Shown: in pieces, positions 26,723 through 37,153 of the stretch
Layout of the letters: each line of letters opens with the position of its first letter
Numbering within the stretch: the stretch's first letter is position 1
Assembly (NCBI GenBank): GCA_009772895.1
Contig: WOUP01000015.1
Span: 27,803 to 91,802, forward strand
Reading direction: 5' to 3'
Origin: Puniceicoccaceae bacterium 5H
GTDB lineage: Bacteria > Verrucomicrobiota > Verrucomicrobiia > Opitutales > Oceanipulchritudinaceae
Length of the DNA stretch: 64,000 bases
Notes under the pieces: model-generated
Told to the model about the DNA's origin: nothing
The model's input: the letters and a program-made list of their open reading frames with translations, nothing else
Databases searched by the model: none
Made by a program: the position numbers and the translations under genes

Positions 26723-27208
26723 ATGCGACTGCATAATTTGCCCAAGAGTGGCGGCTTCCGTAAGCGCAAGCGCGTGGGCCGTGGTGAAGGTAACGGCCTG
26801 GGTAAGACCTCCGGCCGCGGTCAGAAGGGCCAACGCGCCCGTTCCGGCCACAGCCTGCGCCCCGGTTTCGAATCCGGTCACGTGCCCCTCTATCGTAAGC
26901 TGCCGAAGCGCGGTTTCTCCAACTACCGCTTCACGACCCGCTACGCCGTGGTCAATGTCACCGACCTCGCTCGCGTGGAAGGCGATGTGGCCGACCGCGA
27001 AGCCATGGTCAAGGCCGGCCTCGTCCGCCGCAGCGCCGAGCTCATCAAGGTGCTCGGCGACGGCGATCTCGACCGCGCCCTGACGGTGAAGGCAGACAAG
27101 TTTTCGGCCAGCGCCCGCGCCAAGATCGAACAGGCCGGTGGCAAGGTCGAACTGACCTCGCCTGAAGCTGCCGAGCAAGCATCTGACAGCGACAACGCGG
27201 CGGAGTAA
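26723..27208 (+). CDS. rplO: 50S ribosomal protein L15
   Basis: The 161-residue protein has the glycine-rich N-terminus KRKRVGRGEGNGLGKTSGRGQKG and PLYRKLPKRGFSN, typical of L15. The last ~12 residues (EAAEQASDSDNAAE) form a short acidic tail. A hairpin with a T-rich flank overlaps the stop codon. Confidence 0.95.
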   Translation: MRLHNLPKSGGFRKRKRVGRGEGNGLGKTSGRGQKGQRARSGHSLRPGFESGHVPLYRKLPKRGFSNYRFTTRYAVVNVTDLARVEGDVADREAMVKAGLVRRSAELIKVLGDGDLDRALTVKADKFSASARAKIEQAGGKVELTSPEAAEQASDSDNAAE

Positions 27209-27226
27209 CCCTCCGCCGTTTGTTTT
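27199..27226 (+). terminator. Hairpin with T-rich flank over the rplO stop (possible attenuator)
   Basis: GGCGGAG (27199-27205) pairs with CTCCGCC (27211-27217); the TAA stop of rplO is in the loop, and GTTTGTTTT follows. A second hairpin, CCGAAGGG with CCTTTCGG (27227-27249), comes immediately after. Together they may reduce readthrough into secY. Ribosomes finishing rplO would melt the first stem, so the effect would depend on translation. Confidence 0.45.
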
Positions 27227-27291
27227 CCGAAGGGCATTGCGCCTTTCGGCCTTGCTAGATCTTCCGGAATATTCTGTCGTGCCTAGGTTCC

Positions 27292-28821
27292 ATGTTATCG
27301 GCCTTCGTCAATAGCTTCAAAATCCCCGAACTGCGGGAAAAGATTTACGTCACGCTGTTCCTGCTCTTCATCGCGCGGGTCGGTGCCAACATCCCTCTGC
27401 CGGGCGTGGACCCCACGCCGCTGCAGAACTTCTTTGCGGATCAGGCACAATCGGGCGGATCTTCCCTCGTCGGGCTCTACAATATGTTTACCGGGGGCGC
27501 GCTGCTCAAAGGCGCGATCTTTGCCCTCGGTATCATGCCGTACATCAGCGCCTCGATTATCTTCCAGTTGCTGGCTGCGGTCTGGCCTTCATTGGCCCGC
27601 CTGCAGCAAGAAGGGGAGACGGGGCGCCAGAAGCTGACGCAGTACACGCGCTACGCCACGCTGATCATCTGTCTGGTGCAGGGTGTGTTGCTGATTGGCA
27701 CGCTGCTCAACCCGGGCCAGTTGTTCAACAACTACTCGGTCGCGGAATACGGCCCGATCGTGATCATGCAGCCCACCTGGGCATTCGTGCTCACGTCGAC
27801 GATCTTCCTCACGGCCGGCGTGATGTTGCTGATGTGGATCGGCGAGCAGATTACCCAGCGCGGCATCGGCAACGGTGTTTCGCTGCTGATCACCGTCGGT
27901 ATCTTGTCCGATTTGCCCGGCGCCGTGATCCAGACGGCCAAGCTCTTCACCGCTCCGGTCGGTGAGCAGGCGCGCCTGGGGATCTTCCATGCGGTAGCGA
28001 TGATTGCCCTGTTGATCGGGGTGACCGTCGGTGTCGTGGCCATCACCCAGGCATTGCGCCGGATTCCGATCCAGTACGCGCGCCGCCAGGTCGGCCGCAA
28101 GGTCTTCGGAGGCCAGAGCAGCTACCTGCCGCTCAAGATCAACTACTCGGGCGTGATGCCGATCATCTTCGCCTCTGCGATTGTGATGTTTGGCCTCAAC
28201 ATCTTCCAGCGCGCCGGTGCGTTCTTCATGAATCGCGTCGAGTGGCTGGGCGAGGGGCTGAGTATGATCGGCAACTGGTTCAACCCGCAGCAGGCCGGCT
28301 ATTACATCATCTTCGGCACCATGATCTTTGCCTTCAGCTTCCTGTGGGTCTCGATGATGTTCAAGCCGGTGCAGATCGCGGATGACCTGAAGCGCTACGG
28401 CGGTTATATCCCGGGCGTGCGTCCGGGAGACAACACGGCCAAGTATCTCGACTTCGTCATGACCCGCCTGACTTTGGCCGGTGCCGTGTTCCTGGTCGCG
28501 ATCGCGCTCTTCCCCAATTTCGTCAGCCATTCGCTGAACATTCCCTATAACGCCGCGCAGTTCTTCGGCGGCACCGGCTTGCTGATTATCGTCGGTGTGC
28601 TGCTCGACTTCCTGCGCCAGGTGGAAACCTACCTGTTGCAACGCCACTACGACGGCTTCCTGAAAAAGGGCCGCATCAAGGGCAAGAGCCAGAGCCGCTC
28701 CCGTGCGGCGGCCGCGGTCGATACCGCTGCCCTCGCCAACACGAGCCGCATCTGGGTCTGGCTGATCGCCTTGCTCGGTTCCGGGCTCCTGGCCCACGGC
28801 CTGATGTGGTACCTATTCTAG
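27292..28821 (+). CDS. secY: Preprotein translocase subunit SecY
   Basis: The 509-residue protein forms the translocation channel. About ten membrane helices can be traced, with FALGIMPYISASIIFQLL in helix 2 (plug region before it), GIGNGVSLLI, and the cytoplasmic ADDLKRYGGYIPGVRPG loop that contacts SecA and ribosome. It is about 70 residues longer than E. coli SecY, partly in the Lys/Arg-rich loop (GRIKGKSQSRSRAA) and an extra C-terminal helix. It is followed by map without adk. Confidence 0.97.
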   Translation: MLSAFVNSFKIPELREKIYVTLFLLFIARVGANIPLPGVDPTPLQNFFADQAQSGGSSLVGLYNMFTGGALLKGAIFALGIMPYISASIIFQLLAAVWPSLARLQQEGETGRQKLTQYTRYATLIICLVQGVLLIGTLLNPGQLFNNYSVAEYGPIVIMQPTWAFVLTSTIFLTAGVMLLMWIGEQITQRGIGNGVSLLITVGILSDLPGAVIQTAKLFTAPVGEQARLGIFHAVAMIALLIGVTVGVVAITQALRRIPIQYARRQVGRKVFGGQSSYLPLKINYSGVMPIIFASAIVMFGLNIFQRAGAFFMNRVEWLGEGLSMIGNWFNPQQAGYYIIFGTMIFAFSFLWVSMMFKPVQIADDLKRYGGYIPGVRPGDNTAKYLDFVMTRLTLAGAVFLVAIALFPNFVSHSLNIPYNAAQFFGGTGLLIIVGVLLDFLRQVETYLLQRHYDGFLKKGRIKGKSQSRSRAAAAVDTAALANTSRIWVWLIALLGSGLLAHGLMWYLF

Positions 28822-28891
28822 TCACGCTTAACGCTTCAGGGAATTTACCATCCCCGCCCCGTCCTTTCATGGTCGGGGCTTCGTCGTTCTC

Positions 28892-29710
28892 ATGATCCCC
28901 ACCAAAAACCCAGAGCAGATCGAGAAAATGCGCGCGGCCTGCAAGATCGCCGCCAACGTGCTGGACCGCTTGTGCCAGATGGCCGAGGCGGGCGTCACGA
29001 CCTACGACCTGGACCAGGAGGGCAAGCGCCTGATCGAAGAGGCGGGTGCCGTCAGCGCCTGCTATAACTACGGTTTTGGCGACCACCGCTTCCCCGCTTA
29101 TACCTGCCTCTCCGTCAACGACGAGATCGTGCACGGCATTGGCAGCATGAAGCGCGTACTGCAGGATGGGGACATCATCTCGGTCGACATTTCTCTGGTT
29201 TACGACGGCTGGATCGGCGACAACTGCCGCAGCGTCGGGGTGGGGCAGCTCGACGAGGATGCGCGCCGCCTGTTGGAGGTGACCGAAGAGGCGCTGTATC
29301 TCGGAATCGAGGAAGCGCGCAGCGGCCACCGGGTCGGTTTCATCTCAAATGCGGTCGAGAAGTATGTGCGCCGCCAGCGCTACGGCATCGTGCGCGAGTT
29401 CGTCGGCCACGGCGTCGGGCGCAGCATGCATGAAGAGCCGCAAATCCCGAACTTTGGCTCTCGCAATCGCGGCGACTACCTGCGCCCGGGCATGACGCTC
29501 GCCATCGAGCCCATGATCACCGCCGGTCGCTCGGCCGTGAAGATGGACCGCGACGGCTGGACGGCCCGTACGAAGGACGGCTCCCTCGCCGCGCACTTCG
29601 AGCACACCGTGCTTGTCACCAACGGTGAGCCGGAGATCCTCACGTTGCCCGATTCCTGGAACGGCCAGGTGGTGCGGCAGTACGAAAGCAATGTCGCAAA
29701 TAAAGGTTGA
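28892..29710 (+). CDS. map: Methionine aminopeptidase, type I
   Basis: The 272-residue enzyme removes the initiator methionine. The metal ligands are visible: the aspartates in SVDISLVYDGWIGDN, the histidine in FVGHGVGRSMHEEPQI, and the glutamates in AIEPMIT and the C-terminal EHTVLV. The spacing fits type I. It lies 70 bases after secY, a common neighbour, and about 100 bases before rpsM. Confidence 0.96.
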   Translation: MIPTKNPEQIEKMRAACKIAANVLDRLCQMAEAGVTTYDLDQEGKRLIEEAGAVSACYNYGFGDHRFPAYTCLSVNDEIVHGIGSMKRVLQDGDIISVDISLVYDGWIGDNCRSVGVGQLDEDARRLLEVTEEALYLGIEEARSGHRVGFISNAVEKYVRRQRYGIVREFVGHGVGRSMHEEPQIPNFGSRNRGDYLRPGMTLAIEPMITAGRSAVKMDRDGWTARTKDGSLAAHFEHTVLVTNGEPEILTLPDSWNGQVVRQYESNVANKG

Positions 29711-29813
29711 CTTTCTTGCACGTACTCCTCTCTATTCACGATTTTCCCTTTTCGTCTCCTGACGAAGCCCCATTTTAGCACGTTTTTCCACTTCCACCCA
29801 GACACATTTAACC

Positions 29814-30185
29814 ATGCCACGTATTCTTGGGGTAGATATTCCCGGCAATAAGAAGATTCCGTATGCGCTGCGCTACATCTACGGTATCGGCCCCACGCTG
29901 TCCGATATGCTCGTAGAGGAAGCCGGTCTGGATCCCGACGCCCGCGCCCACACGCTGAGTGAGGAAGATCTGAACAAGATCGCCGAACTCGTGCTGCAAA
30001 AGGGTATCCGCGTCGAGGGCGACCTGCGTCGTGAGATCACCGCGAACCTGAAGCGCCTTCAGGCGATTCAGTGCCACCGCGGCATCCGCCACCGCAAGGG
30101 CCTGCCCGTCCGCGGCCAGCGCACCAAGAGCAACGCCCGCACGCGCAAGGGTAAGCGCCGCACCATCAGCGGTAAGAAGAAATAA
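29814..30185 (+). CDS. rpsM: 30S ribosomal protein S13
   Basis: The 123-residue protein starts MPRILGVDIPGNKKI and has the C-terminal HRKGLPVRGQRTKSNARTRKG, which contacts the P-site tRNA. It starts the alpha block. infA and rpmJ, often just upstream, are not in the 103-base gap after map. No Shine-Dalgarno sequence. Confidence 0.96.
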   Translation: MPRILGVDIPGNKKIPYALRYIYGIGPTLSDMLVEEAGLDPDARAHTLSEEDLNKIAELVLQKGIRVEGDLRREITANLKRLQAIQCHRGIRHRKGLPVRGQRTKSNARTRKGKRRTISGKKK

Positions 30186-30225
30186 CCCGGCGCCGCGCCA
30201 ACTACTTTATTTTTAATAGCTACAC

Positions 30226-30774
30226 ATGAGCGAAGAACAAAAGAAGGAGCAGTCCGATAAGACTCCCGCTGCGGAAAAGCAACAAGCCACCGCAGCCGCC
30301 CCGGCCGAGGGCCAAGTCCAGGCCGAAGGTGCTGAGAAGGAAGAGAAGAAGTCCGGTCAGCCCACGGCGGCTGACCTGCTGAAGAGCGATGTCGACCTCA
30401 ACGTTCGCAAGGCCAAGGGCTCCAAGAACGTTACCTCGGGTATCGTGAACATTCTCGCCACCTTTAACAATACGAAGGTCACCTTCTGCGATCGCAACGG
30501 GAACGTCGTTTCCTGGTCGAGCGCTGGCAAGATGAACTTCCGCGGCAGCCGCAAGAGCACGGCCTACGCCGCCCAGGTGGTCACTCAAGACGCCGGCCGC
30601 ACCGCCCTCTCGCACGGCATGAAGGAAGTGGAAGTCCGCGTGAAGGGCCCGGGCATGGGTCGCGACAGTGCGATCCGCGCCATCCAGAGCCTCGGCATGA
30701 ATGTCTCGTCCATCCGCGACATCACGCCGGTGCCCCACAATGGCTGCCGCCCCAAGAAGCGCCGCCGCGTCTAA
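30226..30774 (+). CDS. rpsK: 30S ribosomal protein S11 with charged N-terminal extension
   Basis: The 182-residue protein carries an extra ~55 residues before the S11 core. The extension is rich in Lys, Glu, Gln and Ala (EEQKKEQ..., AEKEEKKSG). The core starts near residue 66 ([18 protein letters not shown]) and ends with [18 protein letters not shown], both family signatures. S11 forms part of the 30S platform. Confidence 0.95.
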   Translation: MSEEQKKEQSDKTPAAEKQQATAAAPAEGQVQAEGAEKEEKKSGQPTAADLLKSDVDLNVRKAKGSKNVTSGIVNILATFNNTKVTFCDRNGNVVSWSSAGKMNFRGSRKSTAYAAQVVTQDAGRTALSHGMKEVEVRVKGPGMGRDSAIRAIQSLGMNVSSIRDITPVPHNGCRPKKRRRV

Positions 30775-30810
30775 ACCCTGGTCGATAACCTTTAGCCCAC
30801 TTTAAGCGAA

Positions 30811-31422
30811 ATGGCCCGTTATACTGGACCCGCTACCCGCATTAACCGTAAGTACGGCATGTCTGTGTTCCCTGCCTCCAAGGCGCAGGAACGCAAGCCG
30901 CACCCGCCCGGCCAGCACGGCCCGCGGATGCGCCGCAACAAGCAGAGTGAATACTCCGTCGGCCTGGCCGAGAAGCAAAAGCTCCGCTACATGTACGGCC
31001 TCACGGAAAAGCAGTTCCGCCGCACCTTCGAGACCGCCAAGTCCAAGATCGGTGTGACGTCGGAGATCTTCACGCAGATGCTCGAACGCCGCCTCGACTC
31101 GGTGGTGTATGCCTGCGGTTTTGCCAAGACCCGCCGCCAGGCCCGTCAGTTTGTGACGCACGGCCACGTGAAGGTCAACGGCCGCAAGACGGACGTCCCC
31201 AGCTGCCAGATTTCGGCGGGCGACGTAGTCGAAGTCCGTGAGTCCACCTCCAGCCGTCAGCTCGCCACCCGGGCAATCGAAGACACGCGCGTCCGCACCG
31301 TACCGCTGTGGATGAGCCGCAATGAGGACCAACTCACCACGACGATCAATCGTCTGCCTTCCGCCGATGACATCGAAACGGGCGTCAACGTCCAGCTCAT
31401 CGTCGAATTCTACAGCCGCTAA
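30811..31422 (+). CDS. rpsD: 30S ribosomal protein S4
   Basis: The 203-residue protein has the S4 RNA-binding domain (LDSVVYACGFAKTRRQARQFVTHGHVKVNG) and the N-terminal domain without zinc cysteines. It is a primary 16S rRNA binder and fidelity factor. In E. coli it controls the alpha operon. No Shine-Dalgarno sequence precedes the ATG. Confidence 0.96.
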   Translation: MARYTGPATRINRKYGMSVFPASKAQERKPHPPGQHGPRMRRNKQSEYSVGLAEKQKLRYMYGLTEKQFRRTFETAKSKIGVTSEIFTQMLERRLDSVVYACGFAKTRRQARQFVTHGHVKVNGRKTDVPSCQISAGDVVEVRESTSSRQLATRAIEDTRVRTVPLWMSRNEDQLTTTINRLPSADDIETGVNVQLIVEFYSR

Positions 31423-31490
31423 TCTGGAACGGCAGGTCGCTGGAATGCTTCCCGCACCTGCCCCCGCATCTCCCGCACCCGATACGTCCC

Positions 31491-32492
31491 ATGGCCATCC
31501 GACTAGGTAAGTTCCAGCTGCCCAACCGCCTCGTTAAAGAAGAGGAAACCGCGACCGAGACCTACGCGAAATTCACGGCCGAGCCTTTCGAAACCGGCTA
31601 CGGTCACACGATCGGCAACGGCCTGCGCCGTGTGCTGCTCAGCTCGATCGAAGGCGCCGCGATCTCTTCTGTTAAAATCGAAGGGGTGCAACACGAGTTT
31701 CAAAGCATCGAGGGCGTCGTCGAAGACGTCACCGACATCGTGCTGAACCTCAAGAAGGTGCTGATCGTTTCGCAAAGCCGCGACACGGTTCGCCTCAGTA
31801 TCGACGTCACCCGCGAAGGCGAAGTGACGGCGGCTGACATTCAGGCCGATTCCCGCATCTCGGTTGTGAACCCGGAGCAAGTAATCTGCACCCTGGACAA
31901 GAGTCAGCGTTTCCTCGCTGAGCTTGAAGTCAAGGTGGGCCGCGGTTACGTGCCCGGGGAAGACAACAAGGGGGAAGACCAGCCGATTGGCGTGATCGCC
32001 ATCGACTCGCTCTTCAGCCCGGTGCGCCTCGTCAAATACTCGATCGAAAACACCCGCGTGGGCCAGATGACGGACTACGACAAGCTGGTGCTCGAGATCT
32101 GGACCGACGGTCGCATCACCCCCGACGAGTGCATCAAGCAGGCCGCCGCGATCCTGCGCCACCACCTCGACGTGTTCGACAAGGTGAGCGAGGAAAGCGT
32201 CGAGTTCGAAAACGAACAGAGCGAGGTCTCCGAGGAGCAGAACAAGCTCCGCAAGCTGCTCAACATGAGCGTGAACGAGATCGAGCTTTCCGTGCGTGCC
32301 GCGAACTGCCTGAACAACGCCAACATTACGACCGTCGGCGAACTGGCGATGAAGTCCGAGCAGGAGATGCTCAAGTATCGTAACTTCGGTAAGAAGTCCC
32401 TCAACGAGATCAAGGCCAAGCTCGAACAGCTGGGCCTGAGCCTCGGTATGAAGATCGACGAGCGTTTGCTCGAGAGCCGCAACGAATTTTAA
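31491..32492 (+). CDS. rpoA: DNA-directed RNA polymerase subunit alpha
   Basis: The 333-residue protein has the N-terminal assembly domain (PFETGYGHTIGNGLRRVLLSSIEG) and the C-terminal domain that contacts UP elements and activators (VRAANCLNNANITTVGELA, FGKKSLNEIKAKL). The two are joined by an acidic linker near residue 240. It is followed by rplQ, the conserved order. Confidence 0.97.
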   Translation: MAIRLGKFQLPNRLVKEEETATETYAKFTAEPFETGYGHTIGNGLRRVLLSSIEGAAISSVKIEGVQHEFQSIEGVVEDVTDIVLNLKKVLIVSQSRDTVRLSIDVTREGEVTAADIQADSRISVVNPEQVICTLDKSQRFLAELEVKVGRGYVPGEDNKGEDQPIGVIAIDSLFSPVRLVKYSIENTRVGQMTDYDKLVLEIWTDGRITPDECIKQAAAILRHHLDVFDKVSEESVEFENEQSEVSEEQNKLRKLLNMSVNEIELSVRAANCLNNANITTVGELAMKSEQEMLKYRNFGKKSLNEIKAKLEQLGLSLGMKIDERLLESRNEF

Positions 32493-32532
32493 CGCGGGCG
32501 GCAGCTAATACCCTAGCACACCACCAGTACCA

Positions 32533-33114
32533 ATGCGTCACCGTAACCACCGTTTTATTCTTGGCCGCAAAAAGGAGCACCGCGAGGCGCTCATGGCCAA
32601 CCTCGCCGCTGCCCTCATCAAGCACGGCAAGATCCAGACCACCCTGCCCAAGGCCAAGGCCCTGCGCCCCTTCGTGGAGCGCATCATCTCCATGGCCAAG
32701 CGCGCGAAGAACGCCCCGACGCCGGAGCGTGCGCTGTATCTGCGTCGTCTCGCGGTTTCCCGCGTGCGCGACAACGAGGCGATCGCGATCCTCTTCAATG
32801 AAAAGGTCGAGGAGTTCCTCAACCGCGAGGGCGGCTACACCCGTATCTATAAGCTCGGCAATCGCCGGGGCGACGCGGCTGAAATGGCCCTGATCCAACT
32901 CATCCCCGCGGATGACGAGGGCTACAGCAAGAGCCGCAAGAAGGGCTCCGCCAAGCCGAAGGCCGTGAAGGCCGCCGCCCAGGAAGAAGCCCCGACCGCC
33001 GGCGCTGCGGCTGCCGCTGCAGAGGCTGAATCCGTGGCCGTGGCGGAAGCTGAACCGGAAGCCCCGGAAGCGGCTGAGGAGGAAGCCTCCTCCGAAGAAA
33101 AGAAGGGCGAGTAG
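32533..33114 (+). CDS. rplQ: 50S ribosomal protein L17 with Ala/Glu-rich C-terminal tail
   Basis: The core (residues 1 to about 128) starts MRHRNHRFILGRKKEHREAL and contains RIYKLGNRRGDAAEMALIQL, typical of L17. A tail of ~60 residues follows, first Lys-rich (KSRKKGSAKPKA) and then Ala/Glu-rich to the end. L17 lies at the tunnel exit, so the tail could reach nascent chains or exit-site factors; that is speculation. It closes the supercluster. Confidence 0.95.
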   Translation: MRHRNHRFILGRKKEHREALMANLAAALIKHGKIQTTLPKAKALRPFVERIISMAKRAKNAPTPERALYLRRLAVSRVRDNEAIAILFNEKVEEFLNREGGYTRIYKLGNRRGDAAEMALIQLIPADDEGYSKSRKKGSAKPKAVKAAAQEEAPTAGAAAAAAEAESVAVAEAEPEAPEAAEEEASSEEKKGE

Positions 33115-33149
33115 CCGGTATTTGACTCGGCGGATCGTCCCTGAGTCCG

Positions 33150-33377
33150 ATGCTGGACCTCAGCACATTTTTTGCCTTGTTAGTGGGCGGCTCTCTCTTT
33201 GGGATAGCCGCCCTTTGGCTGTACTATGACCGGCGCGATCACCATTATTACGATCTGCTGCGCCAGCGGCACGCCTTCCATTGTGTGAAGTGCGGCACGC
33301 TCTACAGCCTGCGTCAGCACGAAGAGGTGGGAAAATGCCCGGTGTGCGGCTTTCAGAACCAGCGGCTGAAGTTTTAG
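33150..33377 (+). CDS. Small membrane protein with zinc-ribbon motif
   Basis: This 75-residue protein has one N-terminal membrane helix (about residues 6-25) and a cytoplasmic part with two CxxC pairs, CVKC near residue 45 and CPVC near residue 63, which should bind one zinc. The function is unknown. It lies 35 bases behind rplQ on the same strand and may be the last gene of the alpha unit. Confidence 0.75.
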   Translation: MLDLSTFFALLVGGSLFGIAALWLYYDRRDHHYYDLLRQRHAFHCVKCGTLYSLRQHEEVGKCPVCGFQNQRLKF

Positions 33378-33440
33378 GCCGTATGCGCGCGCAGGGGCTT
33401 CGAGCGTTGACTTGCGCGGGCGCGTAGCTGAAGTAGGGCT

Positions 33441-34046
33441 ATGGCGACGGAGCAATGGTTCTGGCGCGTCTTTGGCGCTGTGGGCACGGCCTTGATGGGA
33501 GTGATGCCGGTCGGTGGCGTGCAGGCCCTCCTGGCGCTTTCCAGGGCCTGGCAGGAGCTGCAGGAGCGCGACGTGCCCAACAAGATCGAGTTGATCTCGC
33601 TTTACCTGGCGCCGTCGTTGGAAACGATCCGCGTGGGGCTCTGGTTGTGGCACCTGGGGCTGCTGCTGCTCATCGTATCGCTCGGGCTGCTGCGACGTCG
33701 CTTTCCCCGCCGCCTGCATCTGGGGCGCTGCAGCGGGTTGCGCTACGGCTTTACGTTCACGCTGTGCCTGTTGCTGGGGCAGGTGGGCGCGCATCGCTTT
33801 TACGCCGGACGTTGGGGTACGGGTATGTTGTACATTGTGCTGAGTGCGTTGACGATTCTGGCCTTTCGCTGGCCGCACCCTGCCTCGCTGTTTATCAGCG
33901 CCACCTGCATGCCCTTGTTGCTGCTGTGGCGCACCGTAGACATGATCAGCATTGCCGATGAGCGTTTCCGCGATGCCGAGGGCGGCTACATCATGATGCG
34001 GGCCAACCGTCCGATGGTGCCGGCGCCGGCGATTCCCTCGTTTTAG
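33441..34046 (+). CDS. TM2-domain membrane protein
   Basis: The 201-residue protein has a hydrophobic N-terminal segment and two further membrane helices, plus a C-terminal TM2-like domain: GQVGAHRFYAGRWGTGMLYI followed by a helix ending in WRTVDMISI matches the GxHxFYxGxxxxG...D pattern. TM2 proteins have no agreed function. The C-terminal tail after the last helix is polar. It converges on the hydrolase gene with five bases between stops. Confidence 0.7.
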   Translation: MATEQWFWRVFGAVGTALMGVMPVGGVQALLALSRAWQELQERDVPNKIELISLYLAPSLETIRVGLWLWHLGLLLLIVSLGLLRRRFPRRLHLGRCSGLRYGFTFTLCLLLGQVGAHRFYAGRWGTGMLYIVLSALTILAFRWPHPASLFISATCMPLLLLWRTVDMISIADERFRDAEGGYIMMRANRPMVPAPAIPSF

Positions 34047-34051
34047 GGCCG

Positions 34052-34945
34052 CTAGAGCTCCTCGCTGGTCAAGCCGTAAGATTCGAGCCACCAGTAGAAC
34101 GCGTCGATCCAGTGGTCGCTGGTGGTGCCTTTTTTGTAAAGGCCGAAGCCATGATTGCCTTTGGCGTAGATATGGAGTTCGGCTTCGGCACCGGCCTCGC
34201 GTGCCTTTTGGTAAAAGGGGATCTGGCCGGGGGCGACGAGACCGTCGTCTGCGGCCACGGCCATGAACAAGGGCGGTGCGGCCTGCCAGTCGAACTGGAC
34301 ATTCTCGGGGTCGGCGAGAGAGGGCGCGCCATAGATCAGGGCTGCGTAATCCGGTCGACTCTCAGCGTCGGGCTGCAGGGCGGTGCCGGCGGTTACCGCA
34401 CCGCCGGCGGAAAAGCCGATCATGGCAATGCGGTGCGGATCGATGGCGTATTCTTTGGCGTGTGCGCGCACGTACGCGACGGCCTGCTTGCCGTCGGCGA
34501 TGCTTTTGAGCGATTGCTGATGGATCTTGCGGAAGCCTTCGGCGTTGTCTTCAGGGGAGCCGCCGAAGAGCTGCCCGATCAGCTGATCGAAAGCCTCGGG
34601 GTCCTCCGGAGTGGGGACGGTGCGGTATTTGAGGACAAAGGCGGTGATGCCGCGCTCTTGCAGCCATTCGGCTACCCAGCGGCCTTCGTGGTTGATGGCA
34701 AGAAACATGAGCCCGCCGCCGGGCGCGATGACGACGGCGGTGCCATTGGGGTGCTCGGGTCGGTAGACGAGCAGGCTGGGCTCGCTGACGTTGCGGACGA
34801 CTTCGGAGCCGGTGGCCTGGGTGACGATCTCGGTCTTGGCGGCGTCGGGGCCGTAGTCCCCCAGCGGAATCGTTTCAGGCGCGGCGGTGAGGGCACACGC
34901 GAGGTTGGCGAGCAATACGAATGGCGTCAGTCGGGGTAGCTGCAT
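34052..34945 (-). CDS. Secreted alpha/beta hydrolase (acetylxylan-esterase-like)
   Basis: The 297-residue protein starts with a signal peptide (MQLPRLTPFVLLANLACALTA). The alpha/beta hydrolase fold shows an oxyanion segment IAPGGGLMFLA, the nucleophile elbow GFSAGG, an acidic residue in AADDGLVAPGQ, and the catalytic histidine in KGNHGFGLY. The pattern suggests a carbohydrate-ester deacetylase. I chose the ATG at 34945 because GAAAGAGAG precedes it and the signal peptide then starts correctly; an upstream start at 34969 is possible. Confidence 0.8.
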   Translation of the reverse strand: MQLPRLTPFVLLANLACALTAAPETIPLGDYGPDAAKTEIVTQATGSEVVRNVSEPSLLVYRPEHPNGTAVVIAPGGGLMFLAINHEGRWVAEWLQERGITAFVLKYRTVPTPEDPEAFDQLIGQLFGGSPEDNAEGFRKIHQQSLKSIADGKQAVAYVRAHAKEYAIDPHRIAMIGFSAGGAVTAGTALQPDAESRPDYAALIYGAPSLADPENVQFDWQAAPPLFMAVAADDGLVAPGQIPFYQKAREAGAEAELHIYAKGNHGFGLYKKGTTSDHWIDAFYWWLESYGLTSEEL

Positions 34946-35069
34946 CGTCTCTCTTTCGTAAGGCCGCACGACTCGATTGGCAAAAACTGCCGCATTCTAA
35001 CTTTATGGGCACAAGAAAGGCCAGGTGCATGTCGCGGCCTGGCCTGGAAAGAGAAGTCGGGTGCGGCTT

Positions 35070-36416
<1,347 letters not shown>

Positions 36417-36452
36417 GACGTGTGAGTGCTATGATCGCAGGGACTTCGGTTT

Positions 36453-36482
36453 GAAATAAGTGGTTTCGGGCCGGTAGGTCAA
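36453..36482 (-). promoter_or_regulatory. Candidate promoter of gltA
   Basis: On the minus strand TTGACC (36477-36482) lies 18 bases before TATTTC (36453-36458), about 36 bases before the gltA start and after the hisH stop. The -35 box is good and the -10 moderate. Confidence 0.45.
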
Positions 36483-36508
36483 ACAGTAGAGCGGGTAATT
36501 TTACCGCA

Positions 36509-37153
36509 TTATAGGCTCTGCACAAAGCCTTGATAGAGGGCGAGCCCCTTGGCCTGACTCTTTTCCGGGTGGAATTGGGTGGCGTAGAGGCGGCCGCGGT
36601 TGACGGCGCTGCAGAAGTGCAGCCCGCCATACTCCGTCTCGCCCCACACGACTTCGCGGTGGACGGGGGCGGTGTAATAGCTGTGCACGAAGTAAAACTG
36701 GTCGCCCGTGGCGGCGATCTCGGTATCCACGGGCAGGCGCTGGCGCCAGTCGACGCTGTTCCAGCCCATATGGGGGACTTTCAACGCCGGGTCCTGCGGG
36801 AAGCGGAAGCGCTTGACCTCGCCGGGCAGGATGCCGAGGCAGGCAGTGTCGCCCTCCTCCGAGTGGGTGAACAAGGCCTGCTGGCCCAGGCAGATGCCAA
36901 AAAAGGGCTTGTCTGCCTCCGTCCAGTCACGGATGACGCGGTCGAAGCCGGTCTGCTGCAGGCGGCGCATCGTGTCGACGATGGCTCCCTGACCGGGGAA
37001 AACCAACGCATCGGCCGGCCCGATGACATCGGGGTGGTCGACGAGACGGGCGGAGGCACCGGCCTTTTCCCACGCACGCAAGACGCTGCGCAGGTTGCCC
37101 ATCCCGTAGTCGATCACGGCCAAATCGGGCTGTCGTTGTGCGGAAATGTTCAT
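36509..37153 (-). CDS. hisH: Imidazole glycerol phosphate synthase glutaminase subunit
   Basis: The 214-residue class I amidotransferase supplies ammonia to HisF. The catalytic cysteine is in [12 protein letters not shown] and the His/Glu pair in ATQFHPEKS; the N-terminal [13 protein letters not shown] is a HisH signature. No hisF lies beside it, so the partner must be elsewhere. I chose the ATG at 37153; an upstream in-frame start would add 19 unconserved residues. Confidence 0.94.
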   Translation of the reverse strand: MNISAQRQPDLAVIDYGMGNLRSVLRAWEKAGASARLVDHPDVIGPADALVFPGQGAIVDTMRRLQQTGFDRVIRDWTEADKPFFGICLGQQALFTHSEEGDTACLGILPGEVKRFRFPQDPALKVPHMGWNSVDWRQRLPVDTEIAATGDQFYFVHSYYTAPVHREVVWGETEYGGLHFCSAVNRGRLYATQFHPEKSQAKGLALYQGFVQSL

